Positions 48,501 to 63,500 are shown, counted from the stretch's first letter. The stretch is 64,000 nt of DNA from an uncultured Gammaproteobacteria bacterium (GCA_951812995.1 CATOTD010000009.1:1-64000); one strand, 5' to 3'. The notes: generated by a model from the sequence alone, not told the origin. Numbers and translations: made by a program.

Positions 48501-51500
48501 ATCTCGCACGGCGGTAATGCTGGTAAAACCGACAATGGCGGATAAGTCTATTTTATCCGTGCCGCTTACAAAGCTGGTGATGGTATCCGCGCCGTGACCA
48601 GCGGTAAAGACAAAAATATCAGCACCCGCACCGCCCGTTAAGACATTGTCATTCGCATCACTAACTAATCTGCCATTTGCCGCATCATTATCGCGGGTGT
48701 TTACGCGATGGGTATTACTGACGGGGATGGCCGCACTATTGGTCGCGGCATCATGACCTGCAGCATCTTGGATAGTGCCGCCACTTAAAGCGATATTGGC
48801 ATTGACAACAATACCATCAGTATCGGTGTCGTCATTGGCGACAGTATAACGAAAGACCAGCGTGGTGGCGGTAGAGAGACCGGCTACATAGCTGGCCGTG
48901 CGGGTGTTGCCGCCAACCTCAACCTCAATAGTCGGTGTACCAGTGATAACCACCGCCTCATCATAGGTTACCGTGATGTCGATGTGATTACCGGTGACGT
49001 AGGTGTTATCAGGACCAGCAGAGTTCACCGTGGTGCTTTGTATGGTCGGGGCCTCGGTGTCTATGGTGATGGGGTTGGCATTGCTACCCACAACTGATTG
49101 ATTGCCCGCCACATCGGTTTGGCGGACTTGTATGGTATTGGCGCTATAGACACCGTCTGCAAGCGTGATGGTGTTGCTGCCTACAGTGCCCGCCGTCCAG
49201 TTGCTGCCGCTGTCTGTTGAGTACCTCCACGCGGCACCCGCTTCAAGACCGGTGACCGTGATGGTCGGGTTGTTGCTGATGTTGTCGCTGGTATTGGTAC
49301 CTGTGTCGATAAAGGCGATACCAGGGGGCAAGGCCTCGGTGTCTATGGTGATGGGGTTGGCATTGCTACCCACAACTGATTGATTGCCCGCCACATCGGT
49401 CTGGCGGACTTGTATGGTATTGGTGCTATAGGTGCCGTCTGCAAGGGTAATGGTGTTGCTGCCTACAGTGCCCGCTATCCAGTTGCTGCCGCTGTCTGTT
49501 GAGTACCTCCACGCGGCACCCGCTTCAAGACCCGTGACCGTGATGGTCGGGTTGTTGCTGATGTTGTCGCTGGTATTGGTGCCTGTGTCGGTAAAGGCGA
49601 TACCAGGGGGCAAGGCCTCGGTGTCTATGGTGATGGGGTTGGCATTGCTACCCACAACTGATTGATTACCCGCCACATCGGTCTGGCGGACTTGTATGGT
49701 ATTGGTGCTATAGGTGCCGTCTGCAAGGGTAATGGTGTTGCTGCCTACAGTGCCCGCTATCCAGTTGCTACCGCTGTCTGTTGAGTACCTCCACGCGGCA
49801 CCCGCTTCAAGACCGGTAACCGTGATGGTCGGGTTGTTGCTGATGTTGTCGCTGGTATTGGTACCTGTGTCGATAAAGGTGATACCAGGGGGCAAGGCCT
49901 CGGTGTCTATGGTGATGGGGTTGGCATTGCTACCCACAACTGATTGATTACCCGCCACATCGGTCTGGCGGACTTGTATGGTATTGGTGCTATAGGTGCC
50001 GTCTGCAAGGGTAATGGTGTTGCTGCCTACAGTGCCCGCTATCCAGTTGCTACCGCTGTCTGTTGAGTACCTCCACGCGGCACCCGCTTCAAGACCGGTA
50101 ACCGTGATGGTCGGGTTGTTGCTGATGTTGTCGCTGGTATTGGTACCTGTGTCGATAAAGGCGATACCAGGGGGCAAGGCCTCGGTGTCTATGGTGATGG
50201 GGTTGGCATTGCTACCCACAACTGATTGATTGCCCGCCACATCGGTCTGGCGGACTTGTATGGTATTGGTGCTATAGGTGCCGTCTGCAAGGGTAATGGT
50301 GTTGCTGCCTACAGTGCCCGCTATCCAGTTGCTGCCGCTGTCTGTTGAGTACGTCCACGCGGCACCCGCTTCAAGACCGGTGACCGTGATGGTCGGGTTG
50401 TTGCTGATGTTGTCGCTGGTATTGGTGCCTGTGTCGGTAAAGGCGATACCAGGGGGCAAGGCCTCGGTGTCTATGGTGATGGGGTTGGCATTGCTGCCCA
50501 CAACTGATTGATTGCCCGCCACATCGGTTTGGCGGACTTGTATGGTATTGGCGCTATAGACACCGTCTGCAAGCGTGATGGTGTTGCTGCCTACAGTGCC
50601 CGCCGTCCAGTTGCTGCCGCTGTCTGTTGAGTACGTCCACGCGGCACCCGCTTCAAGACCCGTGACCGTGATGGTCGGGTTGTTGCTGATGTTGTCGCTG
50701 GTATTGGTGCCTGTGTCGGTAAAGGCGATACCAGGGGGCAAGGCCTCGGTGTCTATGGTGATGGGGTTGGCATTGCTACCCACAACTGATTGATTACCCG
50801 CCACATCGGTCTGGCGGACTTGTATGGTATTGGTGCTATAGGTGCCGTCTGCAAGGGTAATGGTGTTGCTGCCTACAGTGCCCGCTATCCAGTTGCTACC
50901 GCTGTCTGTTGAGTACCTCCACGCGGCACCCGCTTCAAGACCGGTAACCGTGATGGTCGGGTTGTTGCTGATGTTGTCGCTGGTATTGGTACCTGTGTCG
51001 ATAAAGGCGATACCAGGGGGCAAGGCCTCGGTGTCTATGGTGATGGGGTTGGCATTGCTACCCACAACTGATTGATTGCCCGCCACATCGGTCTGGCGGA
51101 CTTGTATGGTATTGGTGCTATAGGTGCCGTCTGCAAGGGTAATGGTGTTGCTGCCTACAGTGCCCGCTATCCAGTTGCTACCGCTGTCTGTTGAGTACCT
51201 CCACGCGGCACCCGCTTCAAGACCGGTGACCGTGATGGTCGGGTTGTTGCTGATGTTGTCGCTGGTATTGGTACCTGTGTCGATAAAGGCGATACCAGGG
51301 GGCAAGGCCTCGGTGTCTATGGTGATGGGGTTGGCATTGCTACCCACAACTGATTGATTGCCCGCCACATCGGTCTGGCGGACTTGTATGGTATTGGTGC
51401 TATAGGTGCCGTCTGCAAGGGTAATGGTGTTGCTGCCTACAGTGCCCGCTATCCAGTTGCTGCCGCTGTCTGTTGAGTACCTCCACGCGGCACCCGCTTC

Positions 51501-54500
51501 AAGACCGGTAACCGTGATGGTCGGGTTGTTGCTGATGTTGTCGCTGGTATTGGTACCTGTGTCGATAAAGGTGATACCAGGGGGCAAGGCCTCGGTGTCT
51601 ATGGTGATGGGGTTGGCATTGCTACCCACAACTGATTGATTACCCGCCACATCGGTCTGGCGGACTTGTATGGTATTGGTGCTATAGGTGCCGTCTGCAA
51701 GGGTAATGGTGTTGCTGCCTACAGTGCCCGCTATCCAGTTGCTACCGCTGTCTGTTGAGTACCTCCACGCGGCACCCGCTTCAAGACCGGTAACCGTGAT
51801 GGTCGGGTTGTTGCTGATGTTGTCGCTGGTATTGGTACCTGTGTCGATAAAGGCGATACCAGGGGGCAAGGCCTCGGTGTCTATGGTGATGGGGTTGGCA
51901 TTGCTGCCCACAACTGATTGATTGCCCGCCACATCGGTTTGGCGGACTTGTATGGTATTGGCGCTATAGACACCGTCTGCAAGCGTGATGGTGTTGCTGC
52001 CTACAGTGCCCGCCGTCCAGTTGCTGCCGCTGTCTGTTGAGTACGTCCACGCGGCACCCGCTTCAAGACCGGTGACCGTGATGGTCGGGTTGTTGCTGAT
52101 GTTGTCGCTGGTATTGGTGCCTGTGTCGGTAAAGGCGATACCAGGGGGCAAGGCCTCGGTGTCTATGGTGATGGGGTTGGCATTGCTGCCCACAACTGAT
52201 TGATTGCCCGCCACATCGGTTTGGCGGACTTGTATGGTATTGGCGCTATAGACACCGTCTGCAAGCGTGATGGTGTTGCTGCCTACAGTGCCCGCCGTCC
52301 AGTTGCTGCCGCTGTCTGTTGAGTACGTCCACGCGGCACCCGCTTCAAGACCCGTGACCGTGATGGTCGGGTTGTTGCTGATGTTGTCGCTGGTATTGGT
52401 ACCTGTGTCGATAAAGGTGATACCAGGGGGCAAGGCCTCGGTGTCTATGGTGATGGGGTTGGCATTGCTACCCACAACTGATTGATTGCCCGCCACATCG
52501 GTCTGGCGGACTTGTATGGTATTGGCGCTATAGACACCGTCTGCAAGGGTAATGGTGTTGCTGCCTACAGTGCCCGCTATCCAGTTGCTACCGCTGTCTG
52601 TTGAGTACCTCCACGCGGCACCCGCTTCAAGACCGGTAACCGTGATGGTCGGGTTGTTGCTGATGTTGTCGCTGGTATTGGTACCTGTGTCGGTAAAGGC
52701 GATACCAGGGGGCAAGGCCTCGGTGTCTATGGTGATGGGGTTGGCATTGCTACCCACAACTGATTGATTGCCCGCCACATCGGTCTGGCGGACTTGTATG
52801 GTATTGGCGCTATAGACACCGTCTGCAAGGGTAATGGTGTTGCTGCCTACAGTGCCCGCTATCCAGTTGCTACCGCTGTCTGTTGAGTACCTCCACGCGG
52901 CACCCGCTTCAAGACCGGTAACCGTGATGGTCGGGTTGTTGCTGATGTTGTCGCTGGTATTGGTACCTGTGTCGATAAAGGTGATACCAGGGGGCAAGGC
53001 CTCGGTGTCTATGGTGATGGGGTTGGCATTGCTACCCACAACTGATTGATTGCCCGCCACATCGGTCTGGCGGACTTGTATGGTATTGGTGCTATAGGTG
53101 CCGTCTGCAAGGGTAATGGTGTTGCTGCCTACAGTGCCCGCTATCCAGTTGCTACCGCTGTCTGTTGAGTACCTCCACGCGGCACCCGCTGCAAGACCGG
53201 TAACCGTGATGGTCGGGTTGTTGCTGATGTTGTCGCTGGTATTGGTACCTGTGTCGATAAAGGTGATACCAGGGGGCAAGGCCTCGGTGTCTATGGTAAT
53301 GGGGTTGGCATTGCTACCCACAACTGATTGATTGCCCGCCACATCGGTCTGGCGGACTTGTATGGTATTGGCGCTATAGACACCGTCTGCAAGGGTAATG
53401 GTGTTGCTGCCTACAGTGCCCGCTATCCAGTTGCTACCGCTGTCTGTTGAGTACCTCCACGCGGCACCCGCTTCAAGACCGGTAACCGTGATGGTCGGGT
53501 TGTTGCTGATGTTGTCGCTGGTATTGGTACCTGTGTCGGTAAAGGCGATACCAGGGGGCAAGGCCTCGGTGTCTATGGTCAAGGTAAAGGTGGCACTGAG
53601 ATCGCCAGCCGCGACCACGATACTCGTGCCTGGGCTTAATTGCACCACGCGGGCGGTCAAAACCGCATCCCCATCGGCAAGCGCAGGAAGGGTGTACGTC
53701 CAGTTGGTGCCGACCACGTTCGCCGTGCCGAGCAATACGCCGTTGTTGTAAACTTGTACGACTTCATTGGCGTTCAAGCCCGGGTTGATCGTGCCGCTTA
53801 AGGTCGGGGTGGTATCGTCCGTTACCCCGTTGTTGGTCAAGGCATCTGTCTTGCTGCCAACATCGTCTGTGGCCAAGGTAATGGTGGTGCGTGTCGCCAA
53901 TGGCAGTACGGAGCCGTCAACCGTTTTGCCTGCATCAACGGCCACCGCTTGGTAGTTTAAGGTGGCATTGTTACCGGCCGTGTCGGTGATGGTCGTGCCC
54001 AGGGGTAGCGTGATGCTACCCGCCTCAATCTCAATGCCATTGCCATCGGTATCGCCGAGTTGGACAACATAACGAAAGACCAAAGTGGTCGAACTAGATA
54101 GCACACTCACATAACTGGCCAGCTTGGGAGCACCGCCGCCGATGTCTATGCTGACCGTCGGCGTGCCAGTTACCGTGACCGCTTCATTAAAGGTTAGCGT
54201 GATGTCTATGGGGTCACCAACTCGATAGGTGCTACCGTCATGGCGAACTCCATCGGCTATGGGTGGGTTGTTGATGGTCGGCAGACCGGTAATGGCCGGG
54301 GCCTCGGTGTCTATGGTGATGGGGTTGGCATTGCTACCCACAACTGATTGATTGCCCGCCACATCGGTCTGGCGGACTTGTATGGTATTGGTGCTATAGG
54401 TGCCGTCTGCAAGGGTAATGGTGTTGCTGCCTACAGTGCCCGCTATCCAGTTGCTGCCGCTGTCTGTTGAGTACCTCCACGCGGCACCCGCTTCAAGACC

Positions 54501-57500
54501 GGTAACCGTGATGGTCGGGTTGTTGCTGATGTTGTCGCTGGTATTGGTACCTGTGTCGATAAAGGTGATACCAGGGGGCAAGGCCTCGGTGTCTATGGTG
54601 ATGGGGTTGGCATTGCTACCCACAACTGATTGATTACCCGCCACATCGGTCTGGCGGACTTGTATGGTATTGGTGCTATAGGTGCCGTCTGCAAGGGTAA
54701 TGGTGTTGCTGCCTACAGTGCCCGCTATCCAGTTGCTACCGCTGTCTGTTGAGTACCTCCACGCGGCACCCGCTTCAAGACCGGTAACCGTGATGGTCGG
54801 GTTGTTGCTGATGTTGTCGCTGGTATTGGTACCTGTGTCGATAAAGGTGATACCAGGGGGCAAGGCCTCGGTGTCTATGGTGATGGGGTTGGCATTGCTA
54901 CCCACAACTGATTGATTACCCGCCACATCGGTCTGGCGGACTTGTATGGTATTGGTGCTATAGGTGCCGTCTGCAAGGGTAATGGTGTTGCTGCCTACAG
55001 TGCCCGCTATCCAGTTGCTACCGCTGTCTGTTGAGTACCTCCACGCGGCACCCGCTTCAAGACCGGTAACCGTGATGGTCGGGTTGTTGCTGATGTTGTC
55101 GCTGGTATTGGTACCTGTGTCGATAAAGGCGATACCAGGGGGCAAGGCCTCGGTGTCTATGGTGATGGGGTTGGCATTGCTACCCACAACTGATTGATTA
55201 CCCGCCACATCGGTCTGGCGGACTTGTATGGTATTGGTGCTATAGGTGCCGTCTGCAAGGGTAATGGTGTTGCTGCCTACAGTGCCCGCTATCCAGTTGC
55301 TACCGCTGTCTGTTGAGTACCTCCACGCGGCACCCGCTTCAAGACCGGTAACCGTGATGGTCGGGTTGTTGCTGATGTTGTCGCTGGTATTGGTACCTGT
55401 GTCGATAAAGGTGATACCAGGGGGCAAGGCCTCGGTGTCTATGGTGATGGGGTTGGCATTGCTACCCACAACTGATTGATTACCCGCCACATCGGTCTGG
55501 CGGACTTGTATGGTATTGGTGCTATAGGTGCCGTCTGCAAGGGTAATGGTGTTGCTGCCTACAGTGCCCGCTATCCAGTTGCTACCGCTGTCTGTTGAGT
55601 ACCTCCACGCGGCACCCGCTTCAAGACCGGTAACCGTGATGGTCGGGTTGTTGCTGATGTTGTCGCTGGTATTGGTACCTGTGTCGATAAAGGCGATACC
55701 AGGGGGCAAGGCCTCGGTGTCTATGGTGATGGGGTTGGCATTGCTACCCACAACTGATTGATTGCCCGCCACATCGGTCTGGCGGACTTGTATGGTATTG
55801 GTGCTATAGGTGCCGTCTGCAAGGGTAATGGTGTTGCTGCCTACAGTGCCCGCTATCCAGTTGCTGCCGCTGTCTGTTGAGTACGTCCACGCGGCACCCG
55901 CTTCAAGACCGGTGACCGTGATGGTCGGGTTGTTGCTGATGTTGTCGCTGGTATTGGTGCCTGTGTCGGTAAAGGCGATACCAGGGGGCAAGGCCTCGGT
56001 GTCTATGGTGATGGGGTTGGCATTGCTGCCCACAACTGATTGATTGCCCGCCACATCGGTTTGGCGGACTTGTATGGTATTGGCGCTATAGACACCGTCT
56101 GCAAGCGTGATGGTGTTGCTGCCTACAGTGCCCGCCGTCCAGTTGCTGCCGCTGTCTGTTGAGTACGTCCACGCGGCACCCGCTTCAAGACCCGTGACCG
56201 TGATGGTCGGGTTGTTGCTGATGTTGTCGCTGGTATTGGTGCCTGTGTCGGTAAAGGCGATACCAGGGGGCAAGGCCTCGGTGTCTATGGTGATGGGGTT
56301 GGCATTGCTACCCACAACTGATTGATTACCCGCCACATCGGTCTGGCGGACTTGTATGGTATTGGTGCTATAGGTGCCGTCTGCAAGGGTAATGGTGTTG
56401 CTGCCTACAGTGCCCGCTATCCAGTTGCTACCGCTGTCTGTTGAGTACCTCCACGCGGCACCCGCTTCAAGACCGGTAACCGTGATGGTCGGGTTGTTGC
56501 TGATGTTGTCGCTGGTATTGGTACCTGTGTCGATAAAGGCGATACCAGGGGGCAAGGCCTCGGTGTCTATGGTGATGGGGTTGGCATTGCTACCCACAAC
56601 TGATTGATTGCCCGCCACATCGGTCTGGCGGACTTGTATGGTATTGGTGCTATAGGTGCCGTCTGCAAGGGTAATGGTGTTGCTGCCTACAGTGCCCGCT
56701 ATCCAGTTGCTACCGCTGTCTGTTGAGTACCTCCACGCGGCACCCGCTTCAAGACCGGTGACCGTGATGGTCGGGTTGTTGCTGATGTTGTCGCTGGTAT
56801 TGGTACCTGTGTCGATAAAGGCGATACCAGGGGGCAAGGCCTCGGTGTCTATGGTGATGGGGTTGGCATTGCTACCCACAACTGATTGATTGCCCGCCAC
56901 ATCGGTCTGGCGGACTTGTATGGTATTGGTGCTATAGGTGCCGTCTGCAAGGGTAATGGTGTTGCTGCCTACAGTGCCCGCTATCCAGTTGCTGCCGCTG
57001 TCTGTTGAGTACCTCCACGCGGCACCCGCTTCAAGACCGGTAACCGTGATGGTCGGGTTGTTGCTGATGTTGTCGCTGGTATTGGTACCTGTGTCGATAA
57101 AGGTGATACCAGGGGGCAAGGCCTCGGTGTCTATGGTGATGGGGTTGGCATTGCTACCCACAACTGATTGATTACCCGCCACATCGGTCTGGCGGACTTG
57201 TATGGTATTGGTGCTATAGGTGCCGTCTGCAAGGGTAATGGTGTTGCTGCCTACAGTGCCCGCTATCCAGTTGCTACCGCTGTCTGTTGAGTACCTCCAC
57301 GCGGCACCCGCTTCAAGACCGGTAACCGTGATGGTCGGGTTGTTGCTGATGTTGTCGCTGGTATTGGTACCTGTGTCGATAAAGGCGATACCAGGGGGCA
57401 AGGCCTCGGTGTCTATGGTGATGGGGTTGGCATTGCTGCCCACAACTGATTGATTGCCCGCCACATCGGTTTGGCGGACTTGTATGGTATTGGCGCTATA

Positions 57501-60500
57501 GACACCGTCTGCAAGCGTGATGGTGTTGCTGCCTACAGTGCCCGCCGTCCAGTTGCTGCCGCTGTCTGTTGAGTACGTCCACGCGGCACCCGCTTCAAGA
57601 CCGGTGACCGTGATGGTCGGGTTGTTGCTGATGTTGTCGCTGGTATTGGTGCCTGTGTCGGTAAAGGCGATACCAGGGGGCAAGGCCTCGGTGTCTATGG
57701 TGATGGGGTTGGCATTGCTGCCCACAACTGATTGATTGCCCGCCACATCGGTTTGGCGGACTTGTATGGTATTGGCGCTATAGACACCGTCTGCAAGCGT
57801 GATGGTGTTGCTGCCTACAGTGCCCGCCGTCCAGTTGCTGCCGCTGTCTGTTGAGTACGTCCACGCGGCACCCGCTTCAAGACCCGTGACCGTGATGGTC
57901 GGGTTGTTGCTGATGTTGTCGCTGGTATTGGTGCCTGTGTCGGTAAAGGCGATACCAGGGGGCAAGGCCTCGGTGTCTATGGTGATGGGGTTGGCATTGC
58001 TACCCACAACTGATTGATTACCCGCCACATCGGTCTGGCGGACTTGTATGGTATTGGTGCTATAGGTGCCGTCTGCAAGGGTAATGGTGTTGCTGCCTAC
58101 AGTGCCCGCTATCCAGTTGCTACCGCTGTCTGTTGAGTACCTCCACGCGGCACCCGCTTCAAGACCGGTAACCGTGATGGTCGGGTTGTTGCTGATGTTG
58201 TCGCTGGTATTGGTACCTGTGTCGATAAAGGCGATACCAGGGGGCAAGGCCTCGGTGTCTATGGTGATGGGGTTGGCATTGCTACCCACAACTGATTGAT
58301 TGCCCGCCACATCGGTCTGGCGGACTTGTATGGTATTGGTGCTATAGGTGCCGTCTGCAAGGGTAATGGTGTTGCTGCCTACAGTGCCCGCTATCCAGTT
58401 GCTACCGCTGTCTGTTGAGTACCTCCACGCGGCACCCGCTTCAAGACCGGTGACCGTGATGGTCGGGTTGTTGCTGATGTTGTCGCTGGTATTGGTACCT
58501 GTGTCGATAAAGGCGATACCAGGGGGCAAGGCCTCGGTGTCTATGGTGATGGGGTTGGCATTGCTACCCACAACTGATTGATTGCCCGCCACATCGGTCT
58601 GGCGGACTTGTATGGTATTGGTGCTATAGGTGCCGTCTGCAAGGGTAATGGTGTTGCTGCCTACAGTGCCCGCTATCCAGTTGCTACCGCTGTCTGTTGA
58701 GTACGTCCACGCGGCACCCGCTTCAAGACCGGTAACCGTGATGGTCGGGTTGTTGCTGATGTTGTCGCTGGTATTGGTACCTGTGTCGATAAAGGCGATA
58801 CCAGGGGGCAAGGCCTCGGTGTCTATGGTGATGGGGTTGGCATTGCTACCCACAACTGATTGATTGCCCGCCACATCGGTCTGGCGGACTTGTATGGTAT
58901 TGGTGCTATAGGTGCCGTCTGCAAGGGTAATGGTGTTGCTGCCTACAGTGCCCGCTATCCAGTTGCTACCGCTGTCTGTTGAGTACCTCCACGCGGCACC
59001 CGCTTCAAGACCGGTAACCGTGATGGTCGGGTTGTTGCTGATGTTGTCGCTGGTATTGGTACCTGTGTCGATAAAGGTGATACCAGGGGGCAAGGCCTCG
59101 GTGTCTATGGTGATGGGGTTGGCATTGCTACCCACAACTGATTGATTACCCGCCACATCGGTCTGGCGGACTTGTATGGTATTGGTGCTATAGGTGCCGT
59201 CTGCAAGGGTAATGGTGTTGCTGCCTACAGTGCCCGCTATCCAGTTGCTACCGCTGTCTGTTGAGTACCTCCACGCGGCACCCGCTTCAAGACCGGTAAC
59301 CGTGATGGTCGGGTTGTTGCTGATGTTGTCGCTGGTATTGGTACCTGTGTCGATAAAGGCGATACCAGGGGGCAAGGCCTCGGTGTCTATGGTGATGGGG
59401 TTGGCATTGCTACCCACAACTGATTGATTACCCGCCACATCGGTCTGGCGGACTTGTATGGTATTGGTGCTATAGGTGCCGTCTGCAAGGGTAATGGTGT
59501 TGCTGCCTACAGTGCCCGCTATCCAGTTGCTACCGCTGTCTGTTGAGTACCTCCACGCGGCACCCGCTTCAAGACCGGTAACCGTGATGGTCGGGTTGTT
59601 GCTGATGTTGTCGCTGGTATTGGTACCTGTGTCGATAAAGGTGATACCAGGGGGCAAGGCCTCGGTGTCTATGGTGATGGGGTTGGCATTGCTACCCACA
59701 ACTGATTGATTACCCGCCACATCGGTCTGGCGGACTTGTATGGTATTGGTGCTATAGGTGCCGTCTGCAAGGGTAATGGTGTTGCTGCCTACAGTGCCCG
59801 CTATCCAGTTGCTACCGCTGTCTGTTGAGTACCTCCACGCGGCACCCGCTTCAAGACCGGTAACCGTGATGGTCGGGTTGTTGCTGATGTTGTCGCTGGT
59901 ATTGGTACCTGTGTCGATAAAGGCGATACCAGGGGGCAAGGCCTCGGTGTCTATGGTCAAGGTAAAGGTGGCACTGAGATCGCCAGCCGCGACCACGATA
60001 CTCATGCCCGGGCTTAATTGCACCACGCGGGCGGTTAAGAGTGCATCTCCCTCGGCCAAGGTGGGCAAGGTATATGTCCAGTTGGTGCCGACTACGTTCG
60101 CCGTGCCAAGCAATACGCCGTTGTTGTAAACCTGTACGACTTCATTGGCGTTCAAGCCTGGGTTGATCGTGCCGCTTAAGGTCGGGGTGGTATCGTCCGT
60201 TACCCCGTTGTCGGCCAAGTCATCTGTCTTGCTGCCAACATCGTCTGTGGCCAAGGTAATGGTGGTGCGTGTCGCCAGTGGCAGTACGGAGCCGTCAACC
60301 GTTTTGCCTGCATCAACGGCCACCGCTTGGTAGTTTAAGGTGGCATTGTTACCGGCCGTGTCGGTGATGGTCGCACCTGGGGGTAGCGTGATGCTACCCG
60401 CCTCAATCTCAATGCCATTGCCATCGGTATCGCCGAGTTGGACAACATAACGAAAGACCAAAGTGGTCGAACTAGATAGCACACTCACATAACTGGCCAG

Positions 60501-63500
60501 CTTGGGAGCACCGCCGCCGATGTCTATGCTGACCGTCGGCGTGCCAGTTACCGTGACCGCTTCATTAAAGGTTAGCGTGATGTCTATGGGGTCACCAACT
60601 CGATAGGTGCTACCGTCATGGCGAACTCCATCGGCTATGGGTGGGTTGTTGATGGTCGGCAGACCGGTAATGGCCGGGGCCTCGGTGTCTATGGTGATGG
60701 GGTTGGCATTGCTACCCACAACTGATTGATTGCCCGCCACATCGGTCTGGCGGACTTGTATGGTATTGGTGCTATAGGTGCCGTCTGCAAGGGTAATGGT
60801 GTTGCTGCCTACAGTGCCCGCTATCCAGTTGCTACCGCTGTCTGTTGAGTACGTCCACGCGGCACCCGCTTCAAGACCGGTAACCGTGATGGTCGGGTTG
60901 TTGCTGATGTTGTCGCTGGTATTGGTACCTGTGTCGATAAAGGCGATACCAGGGGGCAAGGCCTCGGTGTCTATGGTGATGGGGTTGGCATTGCTACCCA
61001 CAACTGATTGATTGCCCGCCACATCGGTCTGGCGGACTTGTATGGTATTGGTGCTATAGGTGCCGTCTGCAAGGGTAATGGTGTTGCTGCCTACAGTGCC
61101 CGCTATCCAGTTGCTACCGCTGTCTGTTGAGTACCTCCACGCGGCACCCGCTTCAAGACCGGTAACCGTGATGGTCGGGTTGTTGCTGATGTTGTCGCTG
61201 GTATTGGTACCTGTGTCGATAAAGGTGATACCAGGGGGCAAGGCCTCGGTGTCTATGGTGATGGGGTTGGCATTGCTACCCACAACTGATTGATTACCCG
61301 CCACATCGGTCTGGCGGACTTGTATGGTATTGGTGCTATAGGTGCCGTCTGCAAGGGTAATGGTGTTGCTGCCTACAGTGCCCGCTATCCAGTTGCTACC
61401 GCTGTCTGTTGAGTACCTCCACGCGGCACCCGCTTCAAGACCGGTAACCGTGATGGTCGGGTTGTTGCTGATGTTGTCGCTGGTATTGGTACCTGTGTCG
61501 ATAAAGGTGATACCAGGGGGCAAGGCCTCGGTGTCTATGGTGATGGGGTTGGCATTGCTACCCACAACTGATTGATTACCCGCCACATCGGTCTGGCGGA
61601 CTTGTATGGTATTGGTGCTATAGGTGCCGTCTGCAAGGGTAATGGTGTTGCTGCCTACAGTGCCCGCTATCCAGTTGCTACCGCTGTCTGTTGAGTACCT
61701 CCACGCGGCACCCGCTTCAAGACCGGTAACCGTGATGGTCGGGTTGTTGCTGATGTTGTCGCTGGTATTGGTACCTGTGTCGATAAAGGTGATACCAGGG
61801 GGCAAGGCCTCGGTGTCTATGGTGATGGGGTTGGCATTGCTACCCACAACTGATTGATTACCCGCCACATCGGTCTGGCGGACTTGTATGGTATTGGTGC
61901 TATAGGTGCCGTCTGCAAGGGTAATGGTGTTGCTGCCTACAGTGCCCGCTATCCAGTTGCTACCGCTGTCTGTTGAGTACCTCCACGCGGCACCCGCTTC
62001 AAGACCGGTAACCGTGATGGTCGGGTTGTTGCTGATGTTGTCGCTGGTATTGGTACCTGTGTCGATAAAGGCGATACCAGGGGGCAAGGCCTCGGTGTCT
62101 ATGGTGATGGGGTTGGCATTGCTACCCACAACTGATTGATTGCCCGCCACATCGGTCTGGCGGACTTGTATGGTATTGGTGCTATAGGTGCCGTCTGCAA
62201 GGGTAATGGTGTTGCTGCCTACAGTGCCCGCTATCCAGTTGCTGCCGCTGTCTGTTGAGTACGTCCACGCGGCACCCGCTTCAAGACCGGTGACCGTGAT
62301 GGTCGGGTTGTTGCTGATGTTGTCGCTGGTATTGGTGCCTGTGTCGGTAAAGGCGATACCAGGGGGCAAGGCCTCGGTGTCTATGGTGATGGGGTTGGCA
62401 TTGCTGCCCACAACTGATTGATTGCCCGCCACATCGGTTTGGCGGACTTGTATGGTATTGGCGCTATAGACACCGTCTGCAAGCGTGATGGTGTTGCTGC
62501 CTACAGTGCCCGCCGTCCAGTTGCTGCCGCTGTCTGTTGAGTACGTCCACGCGGCACCCGCTTCAAGACCCGTGACCGTGATGGTCGGGTTGTTGCTGAT
62601 GTTGTCGCTGGTATTGGTGCCTGTGTCGGTAAAGGCGATACCAGGGGGCAAGGCCTCGGTGTCTATGGTGATGGGGTTGGCATTGCTACCCACAACTGAT
62701 TGATTACCCGCCACATCGGTCTGGCGGACTTGTATGGTATTGGTGCTATAGGTGCCGTCTGCAAGGGTAATGGTGTTGCTGCCTACAGTGCCCGCTATCC
62801 AGTTGCTACCGCTGTCTGTTGAGTACCTCCACGCGGCACCCGCTTCAAGACCGGTAACCGTGATGGTCGGGTTGTTGCTGATGTTGTCGCTGGTATTGGT
62901 ACCTGTGTCGATAAAGGCGATACCAGGGGGCAAGGCCTCGGTGTCTATGGTGATGGGGTTGGCATTGCTACCCACAACTGATTGATTGCCCGCCACATCG
63001 GTCTGGCGGACTTGTATGGTATTGGTGCTATAGGTGCCGTCTGCAAGGGTAATGGTGTTGCTGCCTACAGTGCCCGCTATCCAGTTGCTACCGCTGTCTG
63101 TTGAGTACCTCCACGCGGCACCCGCTTCAAGACCGGTAACCGTGATGGTCGGGTTGTTGCTGATGTTGTCGCTGGTATTGGTACCTGTGTCGATAAAGGT
63201 GATACCAGGGGGCAAGGCCTCGGTGTCTATGGTGATGGGGTTGGCATTGCTACCCACAACTGATTGATTACCCGCCACATCGGTCTGGCGGACTTGTATG
63301 GTATTGGTGCTATAGGTGCCGTCTGCAAGGGTAATGGTGTTGCTGCCTACAGTGCCCGCTATCCAGTTGCTACCGCTGTCTGTTGAGTACCTCCACGCGG
63401 CACCCGCTTCAAGACCGGTAACCGTGATGGTCGGGTTGTTGCTGATGTTGTCGCTGGTATTGGTACCTGTGTCGATAAAGGTGATACCAGGGGGCAAGGC

